The position numbers and the translations under genes are program-made. Under the pieces are notes generated by a model. It saw only the letters and a list, made by a program, of their open reading frames with translations, did no database searches and was not told where the DNA came from. From Hanleya hanleyi (taxonomy: Eukaryota; Mollusca; Polyplacophora; Lepidopleurida; Hanleyidae), in the NCBI GenBank assembly GCA_036873755.1, contig JAVTVY010019585.1, positions 1-64,000 on the forward strand: a DNA stretch of 64,000 nucleotides, written 5' to 3'. Below are positions 9,296 to 21,207 of this stretch, one piece after another. How positions within the stretch are numbered: the stretch's first letter is position 1; every line of letters starts with the position of its first letter.

Positions 9296-9923
9296 TTGTG
9301 GATGTTTCTAGAATATAGTAGAGCTGACGCAAGCTTGTTTACGTACTATTATGTGGGTCAACAACTTAGAGCTTTCTGGAAGGCTATTGTAAATTGTATC
9401 TAGGTCAGATGATGCAGTAATGGTGTGTATTCTAGCTAGAAGCTTCTTGATTGGCAGAATGATCTGGAATGCGTCATAGAGTATAAATAGCGCATCACTC
9501 AGTCATTGATCAGGGAATTCAAACTGGCTTTTTATGTGGGTCTGTTATACTGTGTTGCTATCTGGGCTTACCTTTGCCTGTAACAACGGACTGCTAGATT
9601 ATTTACTCCTGTGTATTAACTGTTGGCTGCTGCATAATCTACGCTATTTGTTAACGGCTATCGGACATTATACATTGACTGGGACTGTGTGCAACTGAGC
9701 AGTGTTGGATTACCATTATACAGAAGAGTGATTTGTGCGCGTCAGCACAAGGACTGTAAAGTGTACACCGGCATAGCATTGAACAGTAAGACTATATTTC
9801 ATACATTTATTTGTTGTATTAAGCTTACTTCAATTGTATATGAGTTTAGTATTGTAAATAAATATTTGATTGTTAATCCTTGACTTCACACGTCTTTCTG
9901 TTACGGTAAAGCTAACGTAACAT
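9296..9923 (+). repeat. Candidate solo LTR
   Basis: A roughly 630-bp stretch starts TGTGGATG and ends GTAACA, holds a TATA box (TATAAATAG, 9482-9490), a TCAGTCATTG start-like word, and AATAAA at 9857-9862. This order is that of U3-R-U5. No matching target duplication and no second copy were seen in the window, so the boundaries and the call are tentative. A short two-exon gene promoter is the alternative. Confidence 0.35.
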
Positions 9924-10158
9924 TATATAATACATTTGTACAACGTATAGTTGCAAACTTCAATTGATAATTTGATTGATAATTAATTTTATAAATCAAG
10001 AACATGTACTATGATTTTTCATCAGCACAACATTGATATATCAATGTTGTACTGATGAAAAATCATAGTACATAATTATACGAAAACAATTCTTGCTTGA
10101 TAAAATAAATGCGCTTTGAAGTTTGCCACTATACTTCGTAGAAATGTATTATATAAAA
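9922..10158. mobile_element. MITE with 40-bp inverted ends and a central hairpin
   Basis: The ends are inverted: TTATATAATACATTTGTAC (left) against a right end whose complement reads TTATATAATACATTTCTAC, both continuing to GCAAACTTCAA (about 9953 and 10110). The centre (10004-10073) is a 70-bp palindrome with one mismatch. There is no coding capacity. The AT-rich ends fit a Tc1/mariner-type MITE, but a TA duplication cannot be proven in this sequence. Confidence 0.7.
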
Positions 10159-10159
10159 T

Positions 10160-11740
10160 TCACAATATATATTTTAACTTTCTTCTTTTATGTAGAGGTG
10201 TATGTGTGTTTGTATATGTATTGTATTATGGTATATCTTACTAGAGTTAACTACATCTGGCCTGGGCTTTTTGGGACTTGTCCAGGCCTAGGAGGGGCCA
10301 TTTCGCCCCCCACCCCCTAGTTAATGTTCTTACCCCTTCAGCCAGGAGGCTGAAGCCTACCACACTATATCCTTGGGTAAAATTTTACCAGAAAATTTAA
10401 AAACAAATCCAAGATGGCTGCTTTGATGACGTCACGGTTATGTCATTTTCAAAAACAGCATTTTCTTTGTCGATTTTTCGGTCAAATTTTTCGAAGTTTT
10501 TATTTAGCCAATTTTCCGAAAAAAAAACAATATTAATCTGAAATAAAATAGTTTTTGCCCACTTTTCATCGCGGAAAAGCAGCGATTTTGGAGAAAAATT
10601 ACGAAAACATTAGTTTTGTGGTACCCCACGTGGTCGCCATCTTTAATTTCCCGATTATCCTCTAGGCTGCTTTCGTTGTCTTTACAGGTCTTCCTTTTCT
10701 TCCTCCTGGGGTCCAGACAAATTGGCAGGTTGAATCGTACGCCTTCATTGGCTAAGACCAGTGCACGAGTGTGTTCACGGAAGTCTGATAATTTGTCTTT
10801 GTCTCGTCACTTCAGGCCCGCCAGCGATCCAGGATGATCTAAATACAAGGCCGCCTGGCACACTCCCAGATCAGTTTATAATTAACTATGTATATTCCCA
10901 TGTTTCACTGCGCATGTAAGCCTTGCTACAACCCTATCGGGCCTCACCAATTTGATGTGACACCTTCATAAGCAACCTGCATGTATTGTTCTTCACATTT
11001 AATCACTTGATAATTCTTTCAAACACCTCGTTTGCGTATTTCTGATGAATTGATGCTTGTCCGTACCGGAATCTGATTCATGTGGTTCGCTCATCTGGCG
11101 ATGCATGTTCTGCGACGCAGAGTCCTGCAGACAAAAGCAACCTGTTTCATTACCCACACAAATTTTCGACAAATTAAATACGCCGGTTACAAGGTAACCA
11201 ATGCTATTTTTAGTAGCGCTCTGCTTTGTACCGTTTTATAAATGAGATATAGTGATATAAATCCAGCTTTCAGTTCTTTATCATTTCATAGCTGTGAAGC
11301 AATGTTCAATGAATACAAATGAGCTGCCCTCCTCTTTCTTCTCCGCCATGCCATAGAGAATTAATATTCTTTGTCTTTCGACCCATCGATCATGAAATAT
11401 GCCAACTGTATCTGATGTCCATAACAGGTATAAAGTTGACTGTTTGGTGGATTTGGACAGAGTAATGATAATGATAATTAATTTGCAATCAAATGAGTGG
11501 ATATGCAAAATTGAGAACATTCAGAAGCATCCATATGAATGGTATATCTGTGGTCCTGTAAAAGCAGCTATGCAAAGTCCAGCAGATATATCAGAAAAAA
11601 TTAATTAGTTTCACCCAATTTCAAACACGAAATATAAACAAATGGGATGAAAATCATCAAACAAGCAAACTAATGAGGACAGCAACCCATGGCGGCCATA
11701 TTGTAAAATGGCTGCCATGACCAACTTAATACAAACATGC
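10160..11740. other. Non-coding stretch
   Basis: No convincing gene. It contains a C-rich tract near 10300, an AAGATGGCTGC word with one TGACGTCA at about 10430, and AT-rich filler. The longest frames (about 80 codons) have no recognisable motif. Confidence 0.5.
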
Positions 11741-11744
11741 GATT

Positions 11745-12775
11745 GTATTACCACAACCCCTCATCAGGACCTTATTGACCGTCTAAGTTCATTAATAGTA
11801 TCTGTGTTCAAGAAAACTAATCGTAGATATATTGATGTCGGAAGCCATAAAGCATTCTTTAGCTCTACTGCATACAAGAGATACCATTCATGGAATGTTT
11901 CCTTGTTTATAGAGTTGCTTGAATTTCTCATTAAACATATCTATGTGAAATTTAGCAACACAATATATCAACAGCATATAGGTATTCCAATGGGTACTAA
12001 TTGTGCACCATTATTGGCTGACCTATATCTGTTCTCTTATGAATATGACTATATGCAGGCGCTTTCAAAAACCGATCCATTCAAAGCCCGTTCCTTCTCA
12101 TTCATCAAACGTTATATAGACGATCTTCTCGCTGTGGATAATCGCTATATAAATGACGCAGTGAAGGATATATATCCACCTTCACTGGATTTGAAGGAAA
12201 CTACAGATAACCCTACAGGCACATCGTATTTAGACCTATATCTCTATAAAAATGAAGCGGGCCTTCTCTCTCGTCGACTTGTATGACAAAAGAGATGATT
12301 ACAATTTCGACATCGTAAACTATCCCTTTCTGGACAGTAATATTCCAGTGGGACCTGCATATGGCGTATACATATCACGCCTAGTAGCATTTGCTAGATC
12401 CTGTGTTAAATTTGACGATTTTAATTAACGTCACAAAACATTGTTTCAGAAACTTATAAAACAGGGCTACACCACCAAGCGCATCCACTCAAAGTTTCTC
12501 GAATTTGGCGATACATATCGCATGCTGATAGCAAAATACGAGCGTAGCGTGCAAGATCTATGACGTTACGTTTCGTAACTTGGGTCTAATTCCGCTTAAC
12601 CCGGGGCTAGGGGCCGTATGAACCCATGTACTTCAAGATCCTCATGGTACTCATATCAACAGTCACAATCAAAGCGTGGCTGAGATACATTCTTTAGATG
12701 ACGACTTTACAACGAATATTATGGATTAACAATGCTGATCAGCGATACGGATTTGATATTTTTGGAACATCATGA
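11745..12775 (+). pseudogene. RT element copy A, 5'-truncated reverse transcriptase
   Basis: Encodes the core of a reverse transcriptase: TTPHQDLIDRL, the palm motif GIPMGTNCAPLLADLY (about 11985-12030), and the catalytic RYIDDLLAVD box (about 12110-12140), then KETT and SYLDLYL. An inserted base in CTTGTATGAC at about 12282 breaks the frame; it continues in another frame (RDDYNFDIVNYPFL, SNIPVGPAYGVYISRL) with two further stops near 12426 and 12562. The family is that of abundant invertebrate RT genes with GIPMGTNCAP, possibly Penelope-like; no GIY-YIG endonuclease is visible. The 5' part is missing. The 3' flank (CCCGGGGCTAGGGGCCGTATG) is shared with copies B and C. It ends where copy B begins. 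Confidence 0.8.
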
Positions 12776-14348
12776 TACAAGCGTCTAGTCCGTCATTCAT
12801 AATTCAGCCGTCGTTCATTAAAGAATATCCGCGTCCATAATCCAAAGACCTATTCCATATCCATATAACAGTATTAGCACCAAATTCAAAAAAGACAATC
12901 ATAGTATACATAAACATAGGCTAGTGTCCTGCAAGAGAGAAGCGGTCAACAGTTTTCAATGATGCCGACAAGACATCATGATGTTCCAAAAATATAAAAT
13001 CCGTATCGCTGATCAGTATTCTTAATCCATAATAATCGTTCTAAAGCCGTTATCTAGAGAATGGTGAATCTCAGTCACGCTTTGATTGTGATATGAGCAC
13101 CATGAGGATCTTGAAGTACATGGGTTCATACGGCCCCCAGCCCCGGGTTAAGCGGAATTAGACACAAGTTACGAAACGTAACGCCATAGATCTTGCACGC
13201 TACGTTTGTATTTTGCCATCAGCATGCGATATGTATCGCCAAATTTGAGAAACTTTGAGTGGAGGCGCTTGGAGGAATAGCCCTGTTTTATAAGTTTCTG
13301 CAACAATGTTTTGTGACGTTGATTGAAATCGTCACAATTAACACAGGATCTAGCAAATGCTACTAGGCGAGATATGTATGCGCCATATGCAGGTCCCACT
13401 GGAATATTACTGTCCAGAAAGGGATAGTTTACGATGTCGAAATTGTAATCATCTCTATAGTCATAAAGTCGACGAGAGAGAATGCCCGCTTCATTTTTAT
13501 AGAGATATAGATCTAAATATGATGTGCCTGTAGGGCTATCTGTAGTTTCCTTCAAACCCAGTGAAGGCGGATATATATCCTTCACTGCGTCATTTATATA
13601 GCGATTATCCACAGCGATAAGATCGTCTATATAGCGTTTGGTAAATGAGAAGGAACGGTCTTTGAATGGATCGGTTTTTGAAAGCGCCTGCATATAGTCA
13701 TATTCATAAGAGAACAGATACAGATCAGTCAACAGGGGTGCCCAATTAGTACCCATTGGAATACCTATATCCTGTTGATATATTGTGTTGCCAAATTTCA
13801 CATAGATATGTTTAATGAGAACTTCAAGCAACTCTATAAACAAAGAAACATCCCATGAATGATATCTCTTGTATGTAGTAGATCTAAAGAATGCTTTATG
13901 GCTTCTGGCATTAATATATCTACTATTAATGAAGTTAGACGGTCAATAAGGTCCTGATGAGGGATTGTAGTATAGAGAGCCAAGAAACCTCAGGTGGATA
14001 CATGTATGTACGGTATGTGACCATTAGCATCAAGTTCCTCCGTAGGACATTTTGAGTTTTTTAATATCCACATACATTCAACACCAGAGTTTTTAGAAAT
14101 AGTGGCGCAATACCTTTCCCAAAATGTTTTTACCTCCTGAAGGGCCCTCTTGCCGGCATCATTGAAACCTGTTGACCGCTTCTCTCTTGCAGGAAACAAG
14201 CCTATGTTCATGTATATTATGATTGTCTTTTTGAATTTGGTGCTAATACTGTTATATGGAATATGGAATAATAGGTCTTTGGATTATGGACGCGGATATT
14301 CTCTAATGGACGACGGTTGAATTATGAATGACGGATCTCACGCTTGTA
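12776..14348 (-). mobile_element. RT element copy B with terminal inverted repeats
   Basis: The most complete copy (1,573 bp). Its two ends are inverted repeats of about 200 bp: 12776-12973 and 14148-14348, each running from TACAAGCG at the outside to a TCTTGCCGGCATCATTG-type word inside. Both ends also contain GAATTTGGTGCTAATACTG on the respective strand. Copy B lies tail to tail with copy A and interrupts A's own terminal repeat. No obvious target duplication was found. Confidence 0.75.
13169..14211 (-). pseudogene. Reverse transcriptase of copy B, broken
   Basis: The N-terminal part reads ERYCATISKNSGVECMWIL (14211 to about 13990), the usual region before the first RT motifs of this family, and ends at a stop before FLALYTTIPHQDLIDRL. 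A 24-bp deletion relative to copy A and frame changes precede a 224-codon frame (13843-13169) with GIPMGTNWAPLLTDLY (cysteine of the usual NCAP replaced by tryptophan), RYIDDLIAVD, RDDYNFDIVNYPFL and the conserved C-terminus ending LWRYVS. It therefore keeps the YIDD catalytic box but is not a functional gene. The reading frame starts inside the 5' terminal inverted repeat. Confidence 0.8.
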
Positions 14349-14477
14349 ATGCGATAGCTCTAGGGTATATTCAGCCAGGGTATGTATGCCATGTTACTTG
14401 CTTTAATCGTCAAATTGTCATCTAAATCATAATGTATACATTCGCTTTTTGATCAGTCTCTAGGTGAGGAAAATACA

Positions 14478-14740
14478 TCGAATATTATGGATTAAGAATA
14501 CTGACCCGCAATACGGATTTGAATTTTTTGGAATATCATGATGTCTTGCCGGCATCATTGAAAAGTTTTAACCTCTTCTCTCTTGCACGAAACTAGCATA
14601 TGTTTATGTATACTATAATAGTCTTTTTGAATTGGTGCTAATACTGTGGTATGGGATATGGAATAGGTCGTTGGATTATGGACGCGGATATTCTTTAATG
14701 GACGACGGCTGAATTATGAATGACGGACCAGACGCTTGTA
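14478..14740 (+). repeat. Isolated 3' terminal repeat of the RT element
   Basis: It runs from CGAATATTATGGATTAAGAAT through the full terminal repeat to GACGCTTGTA, the same segment as in copy C (58210-58467) and at 26931-27185. 14741-15500 shows no recognisable feature. Confidence 0.7.
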
Positions 14741-15512
14741 ACTCCAAATATATCACACACCGACACATGAATGATAGCCATTTTCAAATTTCATTCGCTG
14801 GTCTGACGGCTTATTATCTCAAAAACTGATAAATATGATCCGAGCGGATTATTTCCAGCAACATAAATTATGTTCACCATTTTTAAGCTGAAAAGTGTAA
14901 TAATAGGGATTAAAACCATCAAAACGTAGATTTTTGAGGAAGTCGCATGACCGCCATTTTGAATTTATCGATGATAGTTGACATCGAAGATTACCCAAAT
15001 TAGTTTAAAATTATGTTCATATGATATTGATTTAAACAGTATATTTATTCACAAAAGGTGAATTGGCTATCTCAACGAATAATATCAATTACAAGGAATG
15101 ACAGCTTTGATGGAAGGATTTTCTCTCGTATTCCGCATCTACTCTGTTTACCTTAGAAACTTCATGTTTTGGAAAAATATCTTAATTTCCCAAATCATCG
15201 TTCTCATTAAGGTCTTCTAAAGTGATGAAACTCAGGAATAACATCACCATTTTCATAACGTATTCAACCACATATTTGCACATCTTCACAAAGACAAATG
15301 CCACACAGGAACTGTAGCATTAGTGGCAACTCTCCTCACTTTGTTCAGCCTTTTCTACTAATGAGACTGCATCTCTACGATTCCCTTCTGACATCGCGTA
15401 CATGGACCATACTTCAGAAATCTGTCCTGCATGGAAGCTAGGCAAACACAGTCTCTAGTGCTCGGGTATCGGGACATCGCGACGTTTACCAGGACGGTAC
15501 TCTCAATGAATC

Positions 15513-16469
15513 TCAAAATCGAATGATGAAAGTATCTCTATCCATCGAGCAATCCGATTGTTTTGGCTCCTTCAAACTGAACAACCATCGCAATGCTTGA
15601 TGGTCTGTTCTCACCAAAAATCTCTGCTTAAAATACTCCGTGAAGTATTTTACCGCAAGCAACTCGTTGTCAGTAACACAATAGTTCTGCAACGACTCCC
15701 ACAGCCTATTACAACACATATAAGGGAAGTGGGAAGAGGTGCCGACATACTGACTGCGTCACATGACTTCACAGAATAGTCTTCTGGTAAACCTATTCTA
15801 AAGCACATACCAAGAATCTAACGATTCGTGATATGTGTTGTATCTCAGGTACGCTTTTATTGTACCTGTTCATGTGGCAACCTCGATGATATGACCACAC
15901 GGCCCCTAGCACCGGCATAAGCGGTATTAGATACAAATCTAGAGAGCTATGATGGAAATGCTCTGACAACTCGTATACTGGTAATTGGTGAGCTGTTTCG
16001 CTGTGACAACTCGTACATTTGAGATTGGTGAGCTGTATCGTCGTCAGATGTAAATGACGGCAATTAACACAAGACTAGTATGTAATTCTTCTCCGTCTTG
16101 AACCTGAGATAGAACTGAGACATCACAGGCATCAGTATCCAGTATGAATTGACAGTCACGTCGTGGATATGCCATAATATTCGGACTCGTCAATGCTTCT
16201 TTGATTCAGCCAAATGCCTTCTGACAGCCTTCTGTCCATCTAAATGGCTGGTTCTTCTTTGTTAACTCAGTAAGTGGGTGAACTATAAGGGAGAAATTCC
16301 ACACAAAAGGGCTATAGTATTTCCTGGTCCCTAATATGACTCGTACTTTTGTCACGTTCTTAGGAACAGGCCTATTCAGAAATTTCGACACATTGTCTTC
16401 TGAAATGACCTGACCCAGAAACGTTACTTCTTTCTCCAAGATGTAGCACTTGACAGGTTTTAGCTTCAA
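15513..16469 (-). pseudogene. Gypsy RT thumb and RNase H remnants
   Basis: 16469-16206 reads LKPVKCYILEKEVTFLGQVIS, then GTRKYYSPFVWNFS and PLTELTKKNQPFRWTEGCQKAF, the conserved stretch at the end of Ty3/gypsy RT. 15719-15513 reads ELLAVKYFTEYFKQRFLVRTDHQALRWLFSLKEPK-type RNase H signature (TDHQALRWL). The catalytic YLDD region upstream is not readable, and about 490 bp between the two parts is scrambled. Confidence 0.8.
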
Positions 16470-16569
16470 CCTAGCCTCTCATATTTTCTGTAATACTTCT
16501 GTGTGCTCGTGGAAAGATCGCCCATACACAACCACGTAAGACATTTGACCCACTATAAGCCTTTGGGAG

Positions 16570-17750
16570 CTAATTCCATGACACGTTGGAAACAGGCTGA
16601 TGAATTCGAGAGCCCAAACGGCATGGTCGTGCACTCGGACAGACCAAATTTCGTACATAAGGCCGTCTTAGGAATGATGTAATGATCTGCACCCTCACCC
16701 TAGGTTGAGGAATCTGCTCTAATGGAACTTCATCATGCTCCAAGATCATGTATCCCTCACTCAGTAAGAGATCGGCCGCCCCACCCGACCTCTCCTGCAG
16801 AATATCGATCCCTAATAGCACGTCGTATTAGTTATTGGCTACAGTGACTTCTTCGTCTAATAGAAGTGACCCTGAAAACATCTCGAAAATGCCCATTCCC
16901 TTATGATCAAGATTTCTATCGTTTGCCCAATCAAACGTTCTAGACCCAGCATGAAGAAGTTCAGGACGTCTGTCCTGTGGTATTTTCGAAAAAAAGCACC
17001 ATCAGAATCTATAGTCTCAGTCGCTCCGGTGTCTGCAGTATACGTCACATTTACACTCTGTAATGTTCCCTTAACACAAACACTTTCAGACTTCGGCCTT
17101 TGTCGTCTCAACATATCATGACCAGTGGTTTAGTCATACAGATTCGTCATTTTCTTAGAACTCACGTCTGATAGGCCTTCATCTCGCGGGAACGACTTCC
17201 GGCCTAGTGGACCGGCCCCCGGCAGTTTGGTGAAACAGAATTCTCACCAGTGTTATGCCCAGGCAGAAACCGGCTAATATCTTCGATTTATCTGAGCTCT
17301 AGGTACGCATGGTTTCGCAGAAACCTATATTTGACCAGACAACTGGTACATACAGTCACGAATAAAATGGTCACCCCCACATTGGTGACGTTCAGTGAGA
17401 GCTGCATGGTTACGAGACGTTCCCCTACCATGACCAGATACATTCAAAGATTTTGACACGTTTTGACGTGAGAAATTCAGTTTCGGTGGACCAGTACCAC
17501 TGAAATTCTCCAATTTTCGGATACTTTGATCTAGAGATCCCATCAGCTGGTTCACCTCTTGCCTGAACTGTTGTGTCTCAGTCACGCATTTGCTCACGTC
17601 GTTAGTTTTTATCGTATTCTCCTTCGGGGAGTCATCGGATTTCGGCCTTGTCACGACGTCCTTAGATCCATCACCTTTAGATCTAGTCTGTATACTGGAT
17701 CGTACACTGTCGCTTGGTATATCCGCACGATCATCTTCTCCGCAGTTCAC
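16570..17750 (-). pseudogene. Gypsy gag end and aspartic protease remnants
   Basis: 17750-17325 reads a polar protein with a basic tail HQCGGDHFIRDC, the remnant of a CCHC knuckle that has lost parts of its metal ligands. 17114-16857 holds VKGTLQSVNVTYTADTGATETI, the DTGA active-site motif of retroviral-type aspartic proteases. 16821-16570 has MLLGIDILQE, equivalent to the end of the protease domain. Frames are broken by stops and indels. Confidence 0.7.
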
Positions 17751-17908
17751 CTTGCGGGCACTTCTACAGCTTCGCGGATTATTCCCGTCGCTCTCCTGAG
17801 AACATCTATGTTTAGCTGTTTAGCCCCTATAAAATATGACTTCAACAACAGTATCATCAATCTTTACCGGTTCTTTCGTGTTTCTCGATCATGCCTCGCA
17901 TGTGCTTT

Positions 17909-19540
17909 TTAGCCTACCATTACCAGATGGTAGGCTGTTCAAATCGCTTTTCGTCCGTGGTCCGTCGCCCGTCGTCCGTCAGTCAATCAGTCATCCGTCC
18001 GTAAACAATTCTTGTTATCGCGATTTCTCAGGAACTACTGAATGGATCTTTCTGAAATGTGGTACACAGGTTGCCCTTGGTGCCTAGTTGTGCAAGATAG
18101 CTTTTCTGATGCGATTCGAAAATCCAATATGGCCACAAGGCGGTCATCCAGGATTTCCCCATGAAACTTTATCACGATTTCTCAGGAACTACTAAATGGA
18201 TCTTTCTCATATTTGGTACACAGGTTCCCCTTGGGATCTAGTTGTGCAAGATATCTTTTCTTGTCCAATTCGAAAATCTAATATGGCCGCCAGGCGGCCA
18301 TCTTGGATTTCCCCATGGAACTTTGTTATCGCGGTTTCTCAGGAAATACTGCATGGATCTTTCTCAAATTTGATACAAGGATTCCCTTGGGATCTAGTTG
18401 TGCAAGATACCTTTCTTGTCCAATTCGAAAATCCAATATGGCCGCCATGCGGCCATCTTGAATTTTTCCATGAAATTTTGTTATCGTGAATCTCATGAAA
18501 TTACTGTATGGATATTTCTCATATTTGGTACACAGATTACCCTTGAGGTCCAGTTGTACAAGATACCTTTTTCGATCTGTTTCGAAACCCCAATATGGCC
18601 GCATCTTGAATTTCCCCATGAAACTTTTTTATCGTGAAATCTCAATAAATTACTGCATGGGTCTTTCTCAAATTTGGTACAGAGGTTCCCCTTGTGGTCC
18701 AGTTGAGCAAAATACCCTTTTTGGTCCGATTTGAAAATCCAACATGGCCGCCACGTGGCCATATTGAATTTCCTCATGAAATGTTGTTATCGTGAATTCT
18801 CACGAACTAATCCATGCATCTTTGTCAAATTTGGTACACAGGTTCCCCTTATGGTCCGATTGTGTAAGTTACTCTTTTGGTCCGATTCGAAAATCCAATA
18901 TGGTCGCCAGGCGGCCATCTTGAATTTCCCCTTGAAACGTTGTTATCGTGAAGTCTCAGGAACTACTTCATGGATCTTTCTGAAATTTGGTACACAGGTC
19001 CCACATGGGGCCTAGGTGTGCAAGATACCTTTTTGGTCCGATTCGAAAACCCAAGTTACGCTTCAAATTAATAAGATATTACCGAGGTGTAACGTTGCAT
19101 CACAAGAGTCGGCGGATCAAATGGTGTGGCATTTTCTATATATTGAGTATAGAGAATATTCATACCTTCACCTTCCATATCAAGGAATTCAAATAATTCA
19201 GAATTAAATGTATTTCTTCAAATTTTAAAACAGTTTACTTTATTCCATGCCGTTGCAAGTGAACTGCCGCACCGTTTCCTCTGCCGACGGATCGGTTACA
19301 CCTCGGGGTGTCACTCTTGTGACGCAACTTCACAACTCGACAACTGTAGACTTCGGCGCGTTTCGATCCAAGGGAGATAATCAGGATTCAGTCACTTTCA
19401 AAGTTTCAACATTACTGCACGGACCGGATCCCTTCAGTATTAAGTTGTGTACCATCTTACTATTTTCGAGCATGATATCTTAAAAGAGATATCTCAAACT
19501 AGCCCAGTAAACAGAACAGAATTAGCATTCGTTCCTAATT
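17909..19540. mobile_element. Helentron-like repeat copy 1, first part, with 154-bp tandem array
   Basis: It opens with a hairpin (AGCCTACCAT-TACCAG-ATGGTAGGCT, 17909-17934), then GTCCGTCC-type words, then about seven tandem units of 149-159 bp (about 18000-19050; anchor word CTCAGGAACTACT at 18028, 18181, 18338, 18492, 18641, 18800, 18954). Each unit holds GGTACACAGG, CAATATGGCC and GGATTTCCCCATGAAAC. A non-repetitive tail (19060-19540) follows. The same layout occurs at 30494-32688. The copy is interrupted by another element and resumes at about 21208. Internal tandem repeats with a terminal hairpin are typical of non-autonomous Helitrons, but no Rep/helicase is present. Confidence 0.65.
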
Positions 19541-21207
19541 ATACATGAGCAGTGTGACTAACGTCACAGGACCTACGAAGTAGAGTAGGCATTAGGACTC
19601 TAACGCGAACTGAACTCTTGGAAATTCCCACCCCCAGTTGAAATCCTGCCTATATTAAGATGGGCACCGCCCAAGTCAGAATCGCCAGTGATTTTCATAA
19701 AAAATCACCAGAAATTTTAATCAAAAGTAGGTCAGCTCAGAACTAACGATCGCCGATTTAAGTTTACAATTTTTTAACTAAAGGAAACAGATTGAATAAT
19801 AAAACGTTCAGTAGATTTCAAGCTTTACGTGTGAAAATACATATATCTTTAATGGTTTGTCCAGGATCAAAACAACTTTTTGAATCACATTATTTTCCCA
19901 ACAATACAACAAATTTTTATATATAGTACTATAGTAGAAAGGTAGCATTTATGTAGTTTACGGTAATTCAACTCAAGACCAACACCTTCTCTGCACAAGA
20001 TAATAATGATTCTATGTCATTCTCCTGAGCATAACCGGTACAAAGACGAATAAATAGCGTCTCTACATCACGTTGTTATCTAGATATATGAGACAACACA
20101 TTTTGGGTATCGGCAATCTGATGAATGTACTATTCCGGTTTTCTTGTTTCACATTATATTCTATGACGGTTGGTCGGTGATTTTCTTCATTGATAAACAT
20201 TAAACCACCTCAGCTTCGTTGTGTGAATCGGAATTGCATTACTGTGACACACCAACACACTCCGTGACAGTGATTCTGTATCCCCTAATCAAGGAATCAA
20301 GATGGATCATGATTTGAGATGACAAGAAAAATTTAGACATATTTTGTTTACACATGTAATTTTTTGTTTAAATTATATCCCAGTGTGATATATACATGCA
20401 GTCAATATTCAAGAGGTACAAAAAAACTCAAAATATGTGCTCATATTTTCACATCATGATCAAAGTTACTTTATCTAGTTAAATTCTACCCAAAGAAAAT
20501 AAATTAAGACCCTTCAAACATGCCGTCATGGCTTTGTTTCACCCTCAGTAAACTTTTATCATTGTTGCTCACACAGACTAATTTGAAGCATGATACCACA
20601 TCTTTCTTTCTTCTGCTGGGTTATTGCACCAGGCTGACTTAATTGGTTGATGTAGGATATTTCACCATCAGTGGGCAATTTGACCTGAATTTGTAACCTG
20701 ATGTGGTCTGTGATGAAATGTTTGGATGTGAAACGTTAAAGGCCACAGTTTACATATATCTATAACAATATACTGAATTGTGTGTATTGAGGCTGGCAAG
20801 TTGGTAATAGCAGTGTAGATAAATGCACTAACAAATGATGGAAAATTAGCATTTCCTATTTCATAAAAACAATTACGGATGGCATATCCCACCAGATTTT
20901 GTACTGTGTTTTATATACAGCGAAACTTACAGCCAAGGGTTCCCCATGGGCATGACAGTGCACTCGCTGAGCCATCAATAAATAATAATAAAAATAATTA
21001 TAAATCAAATTTTCATGAGAATTCGATCAGCTCAGAACTTGCTGGTAACATTGCCCTAATGCACGTTAATGCCAAAAATCAAGGTTCTAATGTCAACGGT
21101 TCTCCTTATTTTGCCGACGAAAGGATTCGGATGGACTGACTGACTGAATGACTCACTGACTCACTCATTACCGGAAAATTTGCGATCTGTAGCCTACTTC
21201 GTAGGAA
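19541..21207 (+). mobile_element. Non-autonomous element inserted in Helentron-like copy 1
   Basis: The flanks are continuous in the second copy (ATTCGTTCGTAATATATAATCTTAGG at 32266 onward is an empty site), so this 1.67-kb block is an insertion. It begins ATGAGCAGTGTGACTAACG and ends in a short hairpin CCTACTTCGTAGG followed by A-rich sequence; the inverted word CCTACGAAGTAG lies near the start (19571). No coding sequence was recognised. A second, shorter copy is at 22633-23505. Confidence 0.7.

Larger units (their letters stand above)
15500..17912 (-). mobile_element. Decayed Ty3/gypsy LTR retrotransposon
   Basis: On the minus strand the order from 17.9 to 15.5 kb is gag-like zinc knuckle, aspartic protease, RT palm end, RNase H: the Ty3/gypsy order. 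All parts lie in separate frames with stops between them, and the integrase and LTRs are not visible. A 15.90-15.95 kb stretch (GGCCCCTAGCACCGGCATAAGCGG) resembles the 3' flank of the RT elements nearby, so the downstream end is mixed. Confidence 0.75.

Noticed and set aside
18196..19015. Overlapping frames with LKFGTQVP words in the 154-bp arrays (also 30.6-31.8 kb)
   Set aside because: Both strands are open because of repeat composition; frames end with each array.
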